Shown: positions 8,965 to 19,488 of the stretch, piece by piece | How positions within the stretch are numbered: the first letter of the stretch is position 1 | Layout: the number at the start of each line of letters is the position of its first letter | DNA from: JBGPTK01 sp963797765 | GTDB lineage: Bacteria; Acidobacteriota; Terriglobia; Acidiferrales; UBA7541 | Direction: 5' to 3' | Length of the DNA: 64,000 bases | NCBI GenBank assembly: GCA_963797765.1 | Contig: CAWCQU010000007.1 | Coordinates: forward strand, 434,001 to 498,000 | Notes under the pieces: model-generated | Database searches by the model: none | Seen by the model: the letters and a program-made list of their open reading frames with translations, nothing else | What the model was told of the DNA's origin: nothing | Made by a program: the position numbers and the translations under genes

Positions 8965-11034
8965 CTAAGGCTTAGGCTTCCTGCTACTCTTGTTGATCCT
9001 TCTTGCCTCAGCGCGTCTCTGTTTCTTTGCGCCCTCTGCGGTAATGTTTTTCAGCACTACTTCAAACGCGACAATCTTCAACTCCAACGCCTCAAAAATT
9101 TCCCCGGCTCCCTCCAACTTTCCGCTTCGCCCCAGCATCTCCAGATTCCGCGCTTCTTCCACAATCTCCTTCGCGCCGAATATCCCCGCCGATCCCTTCA
9201 GCGAATGCGCCGTCGATGCAACCGTGCCGGCATTCTGCTTCTCGATCCCGGCCCGAATCACTTTCATACGCTTCGGAGTATCCGTCAAAAAAATCCGCGC
9301 CAGGTCCCGCAGCACTTTGGCATTTCCGCCTACGCGTTCCAGCAGCGCAGCCTCTTCCGCTGTTGCCGTGGCAGAAATTGTCGTCCGGGAAACTTCATCT
9401 TTTTCGTGGACTGCGCTCGCGCCGCCGCCTCCGCACAATTCAGTCACTCTTCGAAAAAGCTCCTTCACATCGATCGGTTTCGCAAGGTATGCATCGACTC
9501 CCGCTTCCATCCCGCGAAGTTGGTCCGCTTCCGTAGCGTTGCCCGTCACCGCAATAATCGGAATGTGCCCGCCTATTGATTTTTCTTTCTTCCGAATCGC
9601 GCGAGTGGCTTCCAGTCCGCTCATCCGCGGCATCTCCTCATCCAGAATCACAATATCAGGCCGCCACTTTTCAAGCTCGTGGAGCACGTCTTGCCCATCC
9701 TCCACGCCCTCCACCCGGTGTCCTCGTCTCTCCAGCATCAGAACCATCAATTCGCGGTTCACTGGATTGTCTTCAGCCACCAGGATTCGAAGCGGCTTCT
9801 CTGGCCCCGAAATCGGCTCGCCACCGCCGCTACTCAACCCACTTTCCTCCGGCCGAACTTCCCGCGGCGCCGGCGCTCTGCCCACTACGGGAATAGTTGC
9901 CGCGTTGGCCACACCGTCTGCCTTCGCGCGCGGCAACCGGAACCAAAATCGAGTCCCCTTTCCCGGCCGGTTCTCGCATCCGATCGTTCCGCCCCAACGT
10001 TCCACTGTGATCTTGCAAAAATAAAGTCCTAGGCCTGCTTTGCCCCCGCCTTCCTTGCCTTTCGCAAACAACCCGAACAAACGCGCCGCAGTCGCGTCTG
10101 CCGGCAACCCCGGCCCTTCATCATCCACGGTTGCTCGCAAGAAATTTCCTTCCGTCGCCACGCCCAGCGTCACCGTCGATCCCGCCGGACTGTACCGCAG
10201 CGCATTCTCCACCAGGTTCGTATAAATGCGCCGCAGTCGCGATTCATCTCCTGCCACTGGCCATTTCCGCGTCAGGTCAACTTTCGGTTCCATTCGGATT
10301 GCGGCGCCTTGCGCGACGAACGCCGCCGAATAATCTTTGACCACCTCCTGCGCGATCACGGCCAGATCGGACGCGGATGCCGCTCCCCGCTGTATCGAAT
10401 CTTGCGCGGCAAGCTCCGAGGAAAATGCTTGCAGGATTCCGCGGATCATTTCCTCCTGAACTTGCGATTGCCGTTCGCCGATTTCCACCAACCCCTGCAG
10501 TTTTGCCGGAAATTTCTCCGCCGCCAGCAGCGAAAAACATCCCCGCATCGCGGAAAGCGGCTGCGAAAGGTCGTGAATAATGCAGTGCAGCAGAATTTCC
10601 TTTTTCTGAATTTCACTCAACAGCTTTTCGTGTTCCAGCGCCGAATCGCGCGCGCTTTGCAATACCTGCACTTCTTGGTCGTACCTCTGTTGCGGGTTGC
10701 GGATCACCAGAATTCGCTTCCCGGCCAGCCGGAACGCGAAAGCTTCCAGCGCAATTTCACGTCCTTCTTTCGTTTCCTCGATCCAGCGGCCGGATTCCAC
10801 GCGGCCTTCCGTCCCCGAATCCCAGAATTCCTCCGCATCCACCAGAAAATTATCCAGGAAAGGCATCGACTCCGTCAGGCGGATTGGCTTCTCGGCTTTC
10901 TCCATCGCGCCCGGCAACTCTCTGCAAAATCCCGGAGAAATTCCAATGGCCTGAAAAACTTTGCCGCCCAGATATTCAAATGCCGCGTACCCTTCCGATT
11001 CCAAAAGGGCCGCGGCCAGGGATTCGCTATTCAT
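8965..11034 (-). CDS. Hybrid histidine kinase with receiver and Hpt domains
   Basis: 689 aa. The first ~125 residues form a PAS-like sensory region without membrane spans, so the protein is probably cytosolic. A HisKA segment follows with the phospho-acceptor in LLHCIIHDLSQPLSAMRG. The HATPase has the N-box NLVENALRYS, DDEGPGLP and GKAGLGLYFCKI. A receiver (LRILVAEDNPVNRELM; phospho-Asp in DIVILDEEMPRMSG) and a C-terminal Hpt (AHSLKGSAGIFGAKE) complete an internal phosphorelay. The last ~20 residues are basic. It starts about 30 bases after the GTPase gene, so the two are probably co-transcribed. The receiver-HATPase protein downstream is the likely relay partner. Confidence 0.92.
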   Translation of the reverse strand: MNSESLAAALLESEGYAAFEYLGGKVFQAIGISPGFCRELPGAMEKAEKPIRLTESMPFLDNFLVDAEEFWDSGTEGRVESGRWIEETKEGREIALEAFAFRLAGKRILVIRNPQQRYDQEVQVLQSARDSALEHEKLLSEIQKKEILLHCIIHDLSQPLSAMRGCFSLLAAEKFPAKLQGLVEIGERQSQVQEEMIRGILQAFSSELAAQDSIQRGAASASDLAVIAQEVVKDYSAAFVAQGAAIRMEPKVDLTRKWPVAGDESRLRRIYTNLVENALRYSPAGSTVTLGVATEGNFLRATVDDEGPGLPADATAARLFGLFAKGKEGGGKAGLGLYFCKITVERWGGTIGCENRPGKGTRFWFRLPRAKADGVANAATIPVVGRAPAPREVRPEESGLSSGGGEPISGPEKPLRILVAEDNPVNRELMVLMLERRGHRVEGVEDGQDVLHELEKWRPDIVILDEEMPRMSGLEATRAIRKKEKSIGGHIPIIAVTGNATEADQLRGMEAGVDAYLAKPIDVKELFRRVTELCGGGGASAVHEKDEVSRTTISATATAEEAALLERVGGNAKVLRDLARIFLTDTPKRMKVIRAGIEKQNAGTVASTAHSLKGSAGIFGAKEIVEEARNLEMLGRSGKLEGAGEIFEALELKIVAFEVVLKNITAEGAKKQRRAEARRINKSSRKPKP

Positions 11035-11064
11035 ATCTTTGGGAAAAGAATATTCCGTAGGCCT

Positions 11065-11562
11065 TCACGGCGCGAGCATCGCTTTCACAAGAGTTTGAAA
11101 TGCCTCATCCACGCCTTCGCCCGTCTTGGCGCTGGTCCGCACCACGTTCCATCCCTGCTTCGTCATCTCGGCTTCTTTTTCCGGAGGGATGGCCCATTCA
11201 TCCGCCAGGTCGCATTTATTTAGTGCGACGACGAAACGCACGGCTCCGATCTGCTGTTCCGCTTCGTCCTTCACCTCGATCGCTTTTTCAAGACTGGCAG
11301 GCCGCGTGCCGTCAGCCACCAATAAATATCCCGAAGCGCCGCGCAGATACGACATTTGAATTTTTTGGAATTTGTCTTCCCCGTAGAGGTCCCACAGCAT
11401 CAGCATTATTTCCTGCTCGCCCAGCCGCAGCACTTTCTTCTCGATCTTCACTCCCACCGTGGTCAGGTAGCGGTCCGAAAAAATACTCTCCACAAATCGC
11501 CGCACCAGGCTGGTCTTGCCCACCGAAAAAGATCCCAGCATGCAAATTTTCTTCTGCAGCAT
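11065..11562 (-). CDS. Small Ras-like GTPase
   Basis: 165 aa, essentially one G domain. Motifs: P-loop GSFSVGKTS (residues 10-18), switch I threonines in LTTVGVK, G3 WDLYGEDKF, G4 NKCDL and G5 TSAKTGEG. The residue at the Gln61 position after the G3 glycine is Glu, so intrinsic hydrolysis may differ from Ras or Rab. There is no prenylation-type or membrane tail. Prokaryotic Ras-like GTPases of the MglA/Rup type act as polarity or assembly switches. This gene lies 13 bases downstream of the OmpA-like gene and about 30 bases upstream of the hybrid kinase, which implies a shared operon. No Roadblock/LC7 partner gene is visible. Confidence 0.9.
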   Translation of the reverse strand: MLQKKICMLGSFSVGKTSLVRRFVESIFSDRYLTTVGVKIEKKVLRLGEQEIMLMLWDLYGEDKFQKIQMSYLRGASGYLLVADGTRPASLEKAIEVKDEAEQQIGAVRFVVALNKCDLADEWAIPPEKEAEMTKQGWNVVRTSAKTGEGVDEAFQTLVKAMLAP

Positions 11563-11575
11563 CAGTGGAAATTCC

Positions 11576-13353
11576 TCACCGGCCCTGCGAGCTCTGCATG
11601 GGGACCACCAGGAACGTCACGCTTCGATTGTAGCGGCGGTTTTCCTCATCGGTTTCGGGCCGCAACGGCGAAGAAAGGCCCACACCCTTCGCGCGCAAAA
11701 ATTTCACGGGTATTCCCGCCCGCTCCAGCGCATGCGTCACGCGGCTCGCTCGCTCCTGGCTCAGCAATTCATTGGTCGTCTTCGGGGCCGGTGCTATCCG
11801 CGTGCCCCAAAATTTCCACCACAAAATTCTCGCCGCCCGATTGCGCCCTCTGCACCAGCGCCTGAATTTCTCTTAGCGCCTCCAGCAAATGCTCTTCCTC
11901 GATCGCCGTAATTTCTGATTGTCCCACATTAAAAAATATCAATTTCGATTCCAACAGTGCTTTCCGGTGCTCCAGACTGTCGGCATCGCTCAAATTCCTT
12001 TCGTCAACTGCCCTCACTCCCGCAATCAGCGGAGCCCGCTCGCGCATTTTCCTGGCCCACTCGGCGGAGGAATCCCCCGCAACGGAAAGCACTCCGCCGC
12101 TCACCGCAAGCTTCACTCCCGCCGGCGGCTGTAACAGCGCCACCGCCCGCTTCAGCACCAGCGAATCATCCAGCGCATAAAATGCGCCCCACTGAAACAC
12201 TACGTCCCGCGCATCGAGTTGCGAGTCCTTCAGCACCGCCATCGGATCGGCTGCCAAAGGATCGCGCAGTCCCTGAATTCGATAGCGCCCGTTTTCTTTT
12301 CCAAATGACGTAACCACAATTCCCGGCTCCCCTCCCAATTGCTCGACAAACCGCGACCACTTGCGATTTTCGATCGTCGAATACGTGATCCATCCCGCCA
12401 GTAAACCAATCACCACGATCGCAAACAGCCAAAAATACGGACTGGTTTTGCTCCGCTTCTCCTCGCGATACCGCGCCGCCGCGCACACCGCCAAATCTTT
12501 CCGCACCGCCTCAAACGGCGTCGCATCGCCTTCGAATTTCTCGAGTTCCTCCCCGAACCGCCGATGCACATCCTCCAGCGTCTCTTTCAAGGTGATCCGC
12601 AATTCCTGCGGAGCCTGCCCGCGGATCACCGCCGCCAGAATTGCCTGCGGCCCCTGCTCGATCCAGATTTGTAGTTCGCCCACCTGTAAACTTTCCAGAG
12701 AATCGCCTTGCTGGGAATTAAACGAATCCTGCACGAATTCACGGATCGCGGAAAGCATTCCCGATACCAGATCAGGATCCTGAATCGCCACCGCCGGGGC
12801 CACCAGGTGCTGCAACAGCAATCCGCTCTTACGATGAATCAGGAAAACTTGCTCCACGCGATAAATCAAGCTGTGCAGCAGCGCCACTTCGGCGTAGGGA
12901 CGCCCCGTGCGAATCGCTTCGATGCGCCACTTCAATCCGCGAACGGAAAACGTGCTTTCCAGAACCTGGTTGAACGATTCCACCATCGAGCGAATCGCTT
13001 CCGCCACCGCCCGCCGGATTGCCGGGCCCATCACCGGAAAAAGCGCTTCAATTAAAACGTGCGAATCTTTTCGCACCGAATCGCGCACCGCCACTTCCAC
13101 CGTGGGAGTGAGCGCGTCGCTCAGATCCTGCGTGCCGCCTTGAGCGCGGCGCAATTGAATCGCTTCGGCCACAACTCCGCTCACATCGCGCGTTCGCTGC
13201 TCGACGCTTTCCACGCGCTCACGGAGCGCCACAATTTCGTGTTGTTCTTCGCTGAATAAAAGACTGCGGAGTTCCTGAAGTGCTTTCTCGTCCTCGGAGG
13301 AGGATGGGCCTTTTGAAGGATGCGGGAAAATCGTTTGCGGGCTTTTCGCTCAT
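11576..13353 (-). CDS. OmpA-like inner-membrane protein with large cytosolic domain (frameshifted)
   Basis: Three frames join into one ~590-aa protein. It starts at the ATG at 13353 (MSEKPANDF). A one-base shift near 13300 leads to SSSEDEKALQELRSLLFSEE, and a shift near 11779 joins EILGHADSTGPEDD to TNELLSQERASRVTHALERA. Plan: a ~300-residue cytosolic helical domain, one membrane span (YFWLFAIVVIGLLAGWITYS), a BON-like periplasmic part, and a C-terminal OmpA peptidoglycan-binding domain (NVGQSEITAIEEEHL, GHADSTG, RYNRSVTFLVV). The orientation would bridge the cytosol and the cell wall. The immediate downstream GTPase gene suggests that the cytosolic domain is its docking site. Both frameshifts may be consensus errors. 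Confidence 0.8.
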
Positions 13354-13424
13354 GACAAATTTGCCGGATCGCGCCGGCTCGATGCTCGATTCACTGCCGG
13401 GCTTTTTTCAATTGTGCTCGCGGC

Positions 13425-13993
13425 CTATTTGTCGGGCAGATTGAATTCGTTCTTCAGGCGCATTCCAAATTCGGCGAACAAGTCCGCCAGCGCTTCGCGG
13501 TCCGTTTTGTCCACCCGCAGACGCCTGCACTTCCCGGTCCAGCAGCGAAACCAGTTCGCGATGCTTGGAAGCGATTTCCGCCGTCAGCGCTTTCGATTGA
13601 TCCAGAATCTTGCTGCGAATTTCCGCCGTGCTTTCGGCCAGTTGGTCGTCCAGGTTCCCGAGGCGCTTTTCGATTCCCTTGGCGGCCTCGCGCAACTCTC
13701 GGCCCAGGTCCTTCAGCGATTCCGCACGCTCCGATTTCTCGGTTTTCAGCCTCTGCCCCAGCGATTCCACTTCCTTCTGCACAAACCCCTCGAGCGAATC
13801 GAACCGCTTGCGCACTTCCTCGCGCAATGCTTCGGCGTCTTTGGTCAACCGATCTTCCAGGCGCACAAAGCGCTTCTCGTAGTCGCGCATCTGCGACCCG
13901 AACAAAATATCGCCTGATCTTGTCTACATTTGCGCCTTCTTTCACATCCGGTTCGGTGTTGGCGCTCGATTTCGAATCAGCAGGAGATGCCAT
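13425..13993 (-). CDS. Coiled-coil protein upstream of the OmpA-like gene (frameshifted)
   Basis: About 188 aa once two one-base shifts are allowed, near 13910 and 13523. It starts at the ATG at 13993 with a GAGGTAAG ribosome site (MASPADSKSSANTEPDVKEG). The middle is a long charged coiled coil (KRFVRLEDRLTKDAEALREE onward). It ends DREALADLFAEFGMRLKNEF, then NLPDK and a stop at 13425-13427. No signal peptide or membrane span is seen. It is the first gene of the putative operon with the OmpA-like protein, the GTPase and the hybrid kinase, so a scaffold role is reasonable inference. No named family is recognised. Confidence 0.75.
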
Positions 13994-14122
13994 TTTCTTA
14001 CCTCGCTTATTTCGCTTCGGCAGGCTGGGGACACGAGTCCTGCGTCGCACGGATCTTGCCATGCGCGCACCTTACTACATCTCTCCAATCCCTGGCAATT
14101 TCAGAATCTCTCCGCCAGCCCA

Positions 14123-14146
14123 GTAGCACAGCCACTCCTGGCTGTG
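14123..14146. repeat. Palindromic intergenic repeat, family A
   Basis: GTAGCACAGCCACTCCTGGCTGTG, nearly identical to 5007-5031. It lies between the divergent coiled-coil and kinase genes, in a spacer (13994-14278) with no other recognisable gene. Confidence 0.7.
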
Positions 14147-14278
14147 TGAATTCGCTTTTGCAAAGGCTAGAGCTGTCTATGACACGAAACTCGCAGGCCC
14201 GCCAGAATTAATCAGCGATATAGGCATTTTAACCACCAGTGAGTAGAATACGCTGGGCGGTTCCAGAGGGGTGCCCGC

Positions 14279-17250
14279 TTGCAGCAGATCGGCAGATACG
14301 AAGTTCTCCGCGAGCTCGGCCGCGGCGCCATGGGCGTAGTCTTCAAAGCGCGCGATCCCTTCATCGGCCGCGCCGTCGCCGTAAAAACGATCACCGCCGT
14401 GGTCATGGAAAATTCCGACCTGCTCGAGCGTTTCTACCGCGAAGCAAAAGCCGCCGGCGGCCTGCAGCATCCCAACATCGTCACCGTCTACGAAATGTCC
14501 GAATCGGACGGCTTTCCCTTCATCGCCATGGAATACCTCGAAGGCGAAAGCCTGGAGAAATTGATCGCCCGCAAACCGCCGCTCCCTCTCGCGCAAAAAC
14601 TCGGCTACATCGTGCAAACCTGCCGCGCCCTCGATTATTCCCATCGCCGCGGCGTGGTCCACCGCGATATCAAGCCCGCCAACATTGTCCTCACTCTCGA
14701 TGGCGTAATCAAAGTGGTGGATTTCGGCATCGCGCGCATCGCGGAAAGTTCCAACACGCAAACGGGCGCGTTGCTCGGCACTCTGGGCTACATGTCTCCC
14801 CAGCAATTGCGCGGCCAGCATGCCGACGAGCGCGCCGACATCTGGGCTCTCGGCGTCGTGCTCTATGAAATGATCTGCTACCAGCGCCCATTCACCGGCG
14901 ATAACCACGGCGCCCTCATCCTCAACATCCTGCAGGATGATCCCAAGCCAATCCGCGAACGCGCGCCCGAGTGTTCCGAAGAACTCTCCAGCATCGTCCA
15001 CCGCGCCCTCAGCAAAAAAGATACGGACCGCTACCAGATCCATGGAAGCGCTGCTGCGCGACCTGGAACCAATCTGGATTTCCATGCAGCGCGACGCCGT
15101 TCAAAACATGGTGCGCCACGGCCAGCGATTGATGGAAGAAGGAAAACCGGAAGAAGCGCGCGAGATTTTCCGCCAGTCGCTCCAGATCGACACGATGAAT
15201 TTGACCGCCAAAGCCCTGTTCGACCAGATGAACACCACTCTGGGCGAAGGCGCGATTTCCCAGCGCGTCCGCGAAAAAGTGGCCCGCGCAGAAAAATTGC
15301 TCTCGGAAGGATTGCTCCTCGAAGCGCGCGTGGAAGTCGAGTCCGCCTTGAAATTGAATCCGCAGGATCCCGCCGCGCGAACCATTCACGAAACCGTGCA
15401 ATGGCAGCAGGGACGCGCCAGCGAAACCCGCAACGAGCAGCAGCAATTTCTTTCGCGGCAGATTCGCAGCATGCGCTCCGCCATCGACCGCGGCGAACTT
15501 TCCAACGCCATTCAAATGGGCAAGGACACCATCGCGCAGGTGGGCGCGGATTCCCAGGTGACCCAGTTGATCGATTTCGCCGAGCGCGAACGCGGTTTCC
15601 GCGCTTCGCAGCAGGAACTCAATCGCCAGATTCGCGAAATCGCCGCCGAACTCGCCAACGGAAAATTCGACCAAGCCCGCCGCCAGGTCGAAACGCTGCA
15701 AACCACCGCGCCCCTCGATCCTCGCCTGGTGCAATTGCTCGAAGCCGCCAGTGAACGACGTCCGCTCACCGCTTCGGCGACAGCGGAGCTGCTCGCGCCC
15801 CCGGCTGCTGCGCCCGGCAGCGCCGCAAAAGAATACGTCTACGAATCCGGCGCGAACCAGCGTGCGGTTGGCGGCAGCACGGCGGAAATTCCGCGCGGCG
15901 CCGGCCCATCCGCCGTTTTCCCCGGGCAGCCGGGAAAAAGCACCACCCAATTTCCCGCGGAATCCGCTTCCGCGAAAATTCCGCCGCCTGGGCCCAGCGC
16001 ATCTCCCTCCGAATCCAATACGAAATCTTCCTCCTATTCCGTCGCGCTTCCAAAACCACGCGTACTCAGTGCGCGATCGGCCATCTTTGTCATCGTCGCA
16101 ATCGCCGTTGTGCTGGTCGGCAGTTACCTCGGCTATCGAAAGTTCGCGGCACCCGGCGCGCAACCCGAATCAAATTCGGCCGCAAATCCGCAGGTTCCAC
16201 AGCCTCCTCCCGCGCCGCCCGCTGCTCCACCCGCGTCGGCAGCAACAATTCCCGGCGCGTCGCAACCGATTGAGGAGCAGCAGCGGCAACTCATCGACCG
16301 CGCTCACGCTCTGGCTGACGCCAAGGATTACAAAGCGGCTCAAGCGCTCGCCGAAGAAGCCAAGAAGTTGAGCGGCCCGCTGCAAGCCCAAGCGGAAGAA
16401 TTGCGCCAGCGCGCGAATCTGGAAGCGGCCCGCGGCGCGGAACTGCTGCAATCCTCCCGCGAAGAAAAACTTCTCTGGGACGAGGCCACCAAAGCTATGG
16501 ATGCGGGCCGCCTCGACGACGCCGAGATTCTGTTCCGGAAAATCCTGATTCTTCCGGAAGCGCCGCATCACCGCGCCGAAGCCGAAAAACTTGTAGACCA
16601 GACAATTCCCGCGCGCCGCGAACAGGAACAACTGTGGGCCCAGGCTCAAAAATTATCCGAATCGCAGGAAGTGGGCCATCTGGCGGCCTCGCTGAAAGTT
16701 CTCGATCAACTCCTGGCCCTCGGCGGTCCTCACACTGCCGAAGCGCAGCAGAAACGCGATTTTGTCTTCCAGCAATTCGCCCGCGCCAACGCCAAGAAAA
16801 ATAATCTGCCGCCGCCAAAATTCCCCCGGGCGGAGCGGGGAAATTTCGACGAACTCGAAACCCAATTCGCGCAAGCCGTGCAGCAAGGCAAACGCGCAAG
16901 CCCTCGAACAATTGGAACAGCTCCGCCAGAAATTCCTGGCAATCGTAAGCGCGGGCGGCCCGCTGCAGGGCGATGCGCGCGACTACGCCAATATCCTGAT
17001 TCCCAAAACACAAAAGAATATCGAAGAACGGTTGGCCTACGCCGAATCGGGCGCCGCGGCAAACGCGGAATACGAAAAAGCGCTGAAGGATTACAGCCAG
17101 GCGGTCGCGACGCAAAATTTAAACGGGTTGCGTTCCCGCGTGCTCCCCGAATTTCAGCACATCGCGGAATCGAACAGTCCTCGCGCGCCGGAGGCAAAGC
17201 AGTACGCCACCGTGGTGATTCCGGCGGCGCTAAAATCTCCAAACCACTGA
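14279..17250 (+). CDS. Ser/Thr protein kinase with TPR/coiled-coil tail (frameshifted)
   Basis: About 990 aa after two shifts. The start is TTG at 14279 (MQQIGRYEVLRELGRGAMGV); no in-frame ATG or GTG precedes it. The kinase domain (catalytic loop VVHRDIKPANIVLT, VVDFGIARI, YMSPQQLRGQ) covers residues 1-~260. Near 15042 CAGATCCATG appears to have one extra base, and the frame resumes MEALLRDLEPIWISMQRDAV. TPR-like repeats, a Pro/Ala linker and a span (AIFVIVAIAVVLVGSYLGY) follow, then a helical C-terminal domain. Near 16893 an AAA run carries one extra A, after which the frame continues NAQALEQLEQLRQKFLAIVS to the stop at 17250. It is divergent from the GTPase operon. Substrates are unknown. 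Confidence 0.85.
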
Positions 17251-17388
17251 CTAGGCCTGTAACACCCACACCCACAGCAACTTGGCCCATAAACCTGGTC
17301 CCCAGCGAAGCGCTTCGCTGGTTTTGCTTGACAAGCGAATCGCTCTGGCGGAACATCCGCCAGCGCAATCCGCAACAGGGGGAGGAAG

Positions 17389-18544
17389 ATGAAACGGCAG
17401 AGAATTTTTCTAATTCCGGCTTCGGGCTTGGCGGCACTGATCGCCGTATTTGTATTTGGAATGCACCATTCCGTCCGCGCCGCCGCAAACAGTTCCAGCG
17501 CATCATTGCAAGCCGTCGCGACGGCAGGCACGCCGCAAAAAGTAATTTTCGACACTGACTTCGTCGTTCCGCCGCAGGATGACGGCATGGCGCTGCTCCT
17601 CGCTGTGAAATCGCCGGAACTCCAGATTCTGGGCATCACCACCGTGGCCGGCAACGACACCATGCAACGCGCAACCAGCGACGCTCTGCGAGTCCTCGAA
17701 ATTTGCAACCGCACCGACATCCCGGTTTACCGCGGAGCGAACCGCCCGCTCGTCCACGAAAAAACCCAGTGGGACACCACGGTCCACGGAAAGTGGTGGT
17801 CCGACGAAGCGCCGCCCACCCCTCCCGGCGGATTCGCCAAGAAGCAGGCCGAAAAAGAAAGCGCCGTGGACTTCATGATTCGCGTGGTGAACGAAAATCC
17901 TGGCGAGGTGACCATCATTGCGCTGGGCCCGCTCACCAACGTGGCCACCGCCATCCGCCAGGAACCCGGCTTCGCCCCGAAAGTAAAGAAGCTGGCAATC
18001 ATGGGCGGCGCGTTCGACGTGCTTTCCGACGGCGGCGGCAACGTGACGCCCAACGCCGAGTTCAACATCTGGGTGGACCCGGAAGCCGCTCAAGTGGTGC
18101 TGCATTCCGGAATCCCCATCGTGCTCACTCCGCTGAACGTGACCCGCAAAACGCATTTCTCGAAAGAGTATTACGAGCAGATCGTCGCCGTGGATACTCC
18201 CGCCACGCAATTGATCAAGGAACGCATGGCCCGAGTCTACGGACCAAACCCAACTCCCAATCCGAATATGCCCGGCTCCCGGGCCAACCACGCGCGGAGG
18301 GCGCGGCGCGATGCACGATCAATTGACGGTCGCGTCGGTGATGGATCCCACGCTCGTAAAAACGGTCGACCTCTACGTCGACGTCGACATCACCCACGGC
18401 CCCGATTACGGCGCCACAATCGGCGCACTGAAACCCTGGGAATTCGCCGAAGACGCCGCCAAAGTCTCCGTCCAATACGACGTAGATTGGGACCGCTTCA
18501 TCAAACTCTTCGTCGAGCGAGTAACCAAACCCAACCCAAACTAA
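17389..18544 (+). CDS. Exported inosine/uridine-preferring nucleoside hydrolase (frameshifted)
   Basis: About 385 aa after one shift near 18290. Residues 1-~28 form a signal peptide (IFLIPASGLAALIAVFVFGM). The nucleoside hydrolase Ca-site motif appears as VIFDTDFVVPPQDDGMALL, with the DxDxxxDD pattern extended by three residues. Further family signatures are ILGITTVAGN, NPGEVTIIALGPLTNVATA, KLAIMGGAFD, PNAEFNIWVDPEAA and PIVLTPLNVT. After the shift MHDQLTVASVMDPTLVKT completes the fold. It would hydrolyse nucleosides to ribose and base in the periplasm. The insertion in the DxDxxxDD loop is unusual and could change metal geometry. It follows the kinase gene by 138 bases. Confidence 0.85.
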
Positions 18545-18753
18545 GCCGAGTCCAAAACATCGTCAATTCATAAGCGCAACCCAGCATCTAGGCGTCGGCC
18601 TGCCCTGCGTGCCCTGGCGGTCCCACATGCGGCTAAGGGCGCAAATCTCAACGAGTCTGGCGTGGTCTGTCCCAATTTCTCTGCATTTCGGATATCCGTA
18701 TTCTTCGGTAGCTGGAGCAACAGCCCACTGAATTGGTGTAGAATCCCGGCAAC

Positions 18754-19488
18754 TTGGCGACGCCTAATAACAATCTGGACCTTCGGCTTCTGGCTGAATT
18801 CCAAAAGTTATTCGACGGCCGCCCTTACCTTCACCGAATTTCGAATCAGGGTGACTTCGTCGCCATACACCTGTATGAAGACCTCCTCACAATTGCCCGG
18901 TCAGCCAAACTGGTTTCAGGAATCCAACGGCAACTAAAGGTTGTGAATATCCGCAACCGGGCCCACGGAATTCAAGCCAGACGCGGCGATGGCACCTTCG
19001 GGGAAATCATCCCCGGTCAGGTTCCTGTGGTCCAACCAGGGTTCGCCGTTGCAAGGGGAACCATTGCCACTCTCGAAATTGGTGTAGAGGTTAAAATATT
19101 GGCGAAGGCGATGATCAAACAAATCGATCGGGTCATCAACGACTTGTGCAATCAGGTCGTTCAGTTTCGAAAAGGCGGCGGAACCCCGCTGGCGGTGGGA
19201 ATCGTCGGGATCAATCAAGCTGCAAAATATGTCAGCTTCGAAGGCAAAGACCGCAGTTATCCAACCACTGGTAGAAGTGGCGCGCCACACCCGTCCCAAG
19301 AAGCGGCGGAAGCAGAAAAAAGACTGCGCGAATTGGCCGCGCCATCCTTCGAAGAGTTCCTGATACTTCCTTTTCGGGCAACGAACGAACCGCCGTTTCC
19401 ATTCGAATGGGTCGGATTTGAACGAACCAGGTTGGATTATGCGGCGGCTCTTGCTCGAATCAGCAGCAAGTACCAGCAGAGGTTCTAG
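18754..19488 (+). CDS. Hypothetical protein, possible restriction endonuclease
   Basis: 244 aa from TTG at 18754 (MATPNNNLDLRLLAEFQKLF); a stop lies four codons upstream, so no longer start exists. The centre reads GTIATLEIGVEVKILAKAMI and continues KQIDRVINDL. The EVK triplet in a beta strand followed by a helix, with acidic residues before it, resembles a PD-(D/E)XK nuclease core. The C-terminus is FEWVGFERTRLDYAAALARI. The gene is convergent with, and overlaps by four bases, a truncated amino-methyltransferase gene, which fits a type II restriction pair. No named family is recognised, so the nuclease call is inference. Confidence 0.5.
   Translation: MATPNNNLDLRLLAEFQKLFDGRPYLHRISNQGDFVAIHLYEDLLTIARSAKLVSGIQRQLKVVNIRNRAHGIQARRGDGTFGEIIPGQVPVVQPGFAVARGTIATLEIGVEVKILAKAMIKQIDRVINDLCNQVVQFRKGGGTPLAVGIVGINQAAKYVSFEGKDRSYPTTGRSGAPHPSQEAAEAEKRLRELAAPSFEEFLILPFRATNEPPFPFEWVGFERTRLDYAAALARISSKYQQRF

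Noticed and set aside
14177..16163. Minus-strand open frames of 302 and 384 codons
   Set aside because: They are shadows of the kinase at 14279-17250; no family-like residues.
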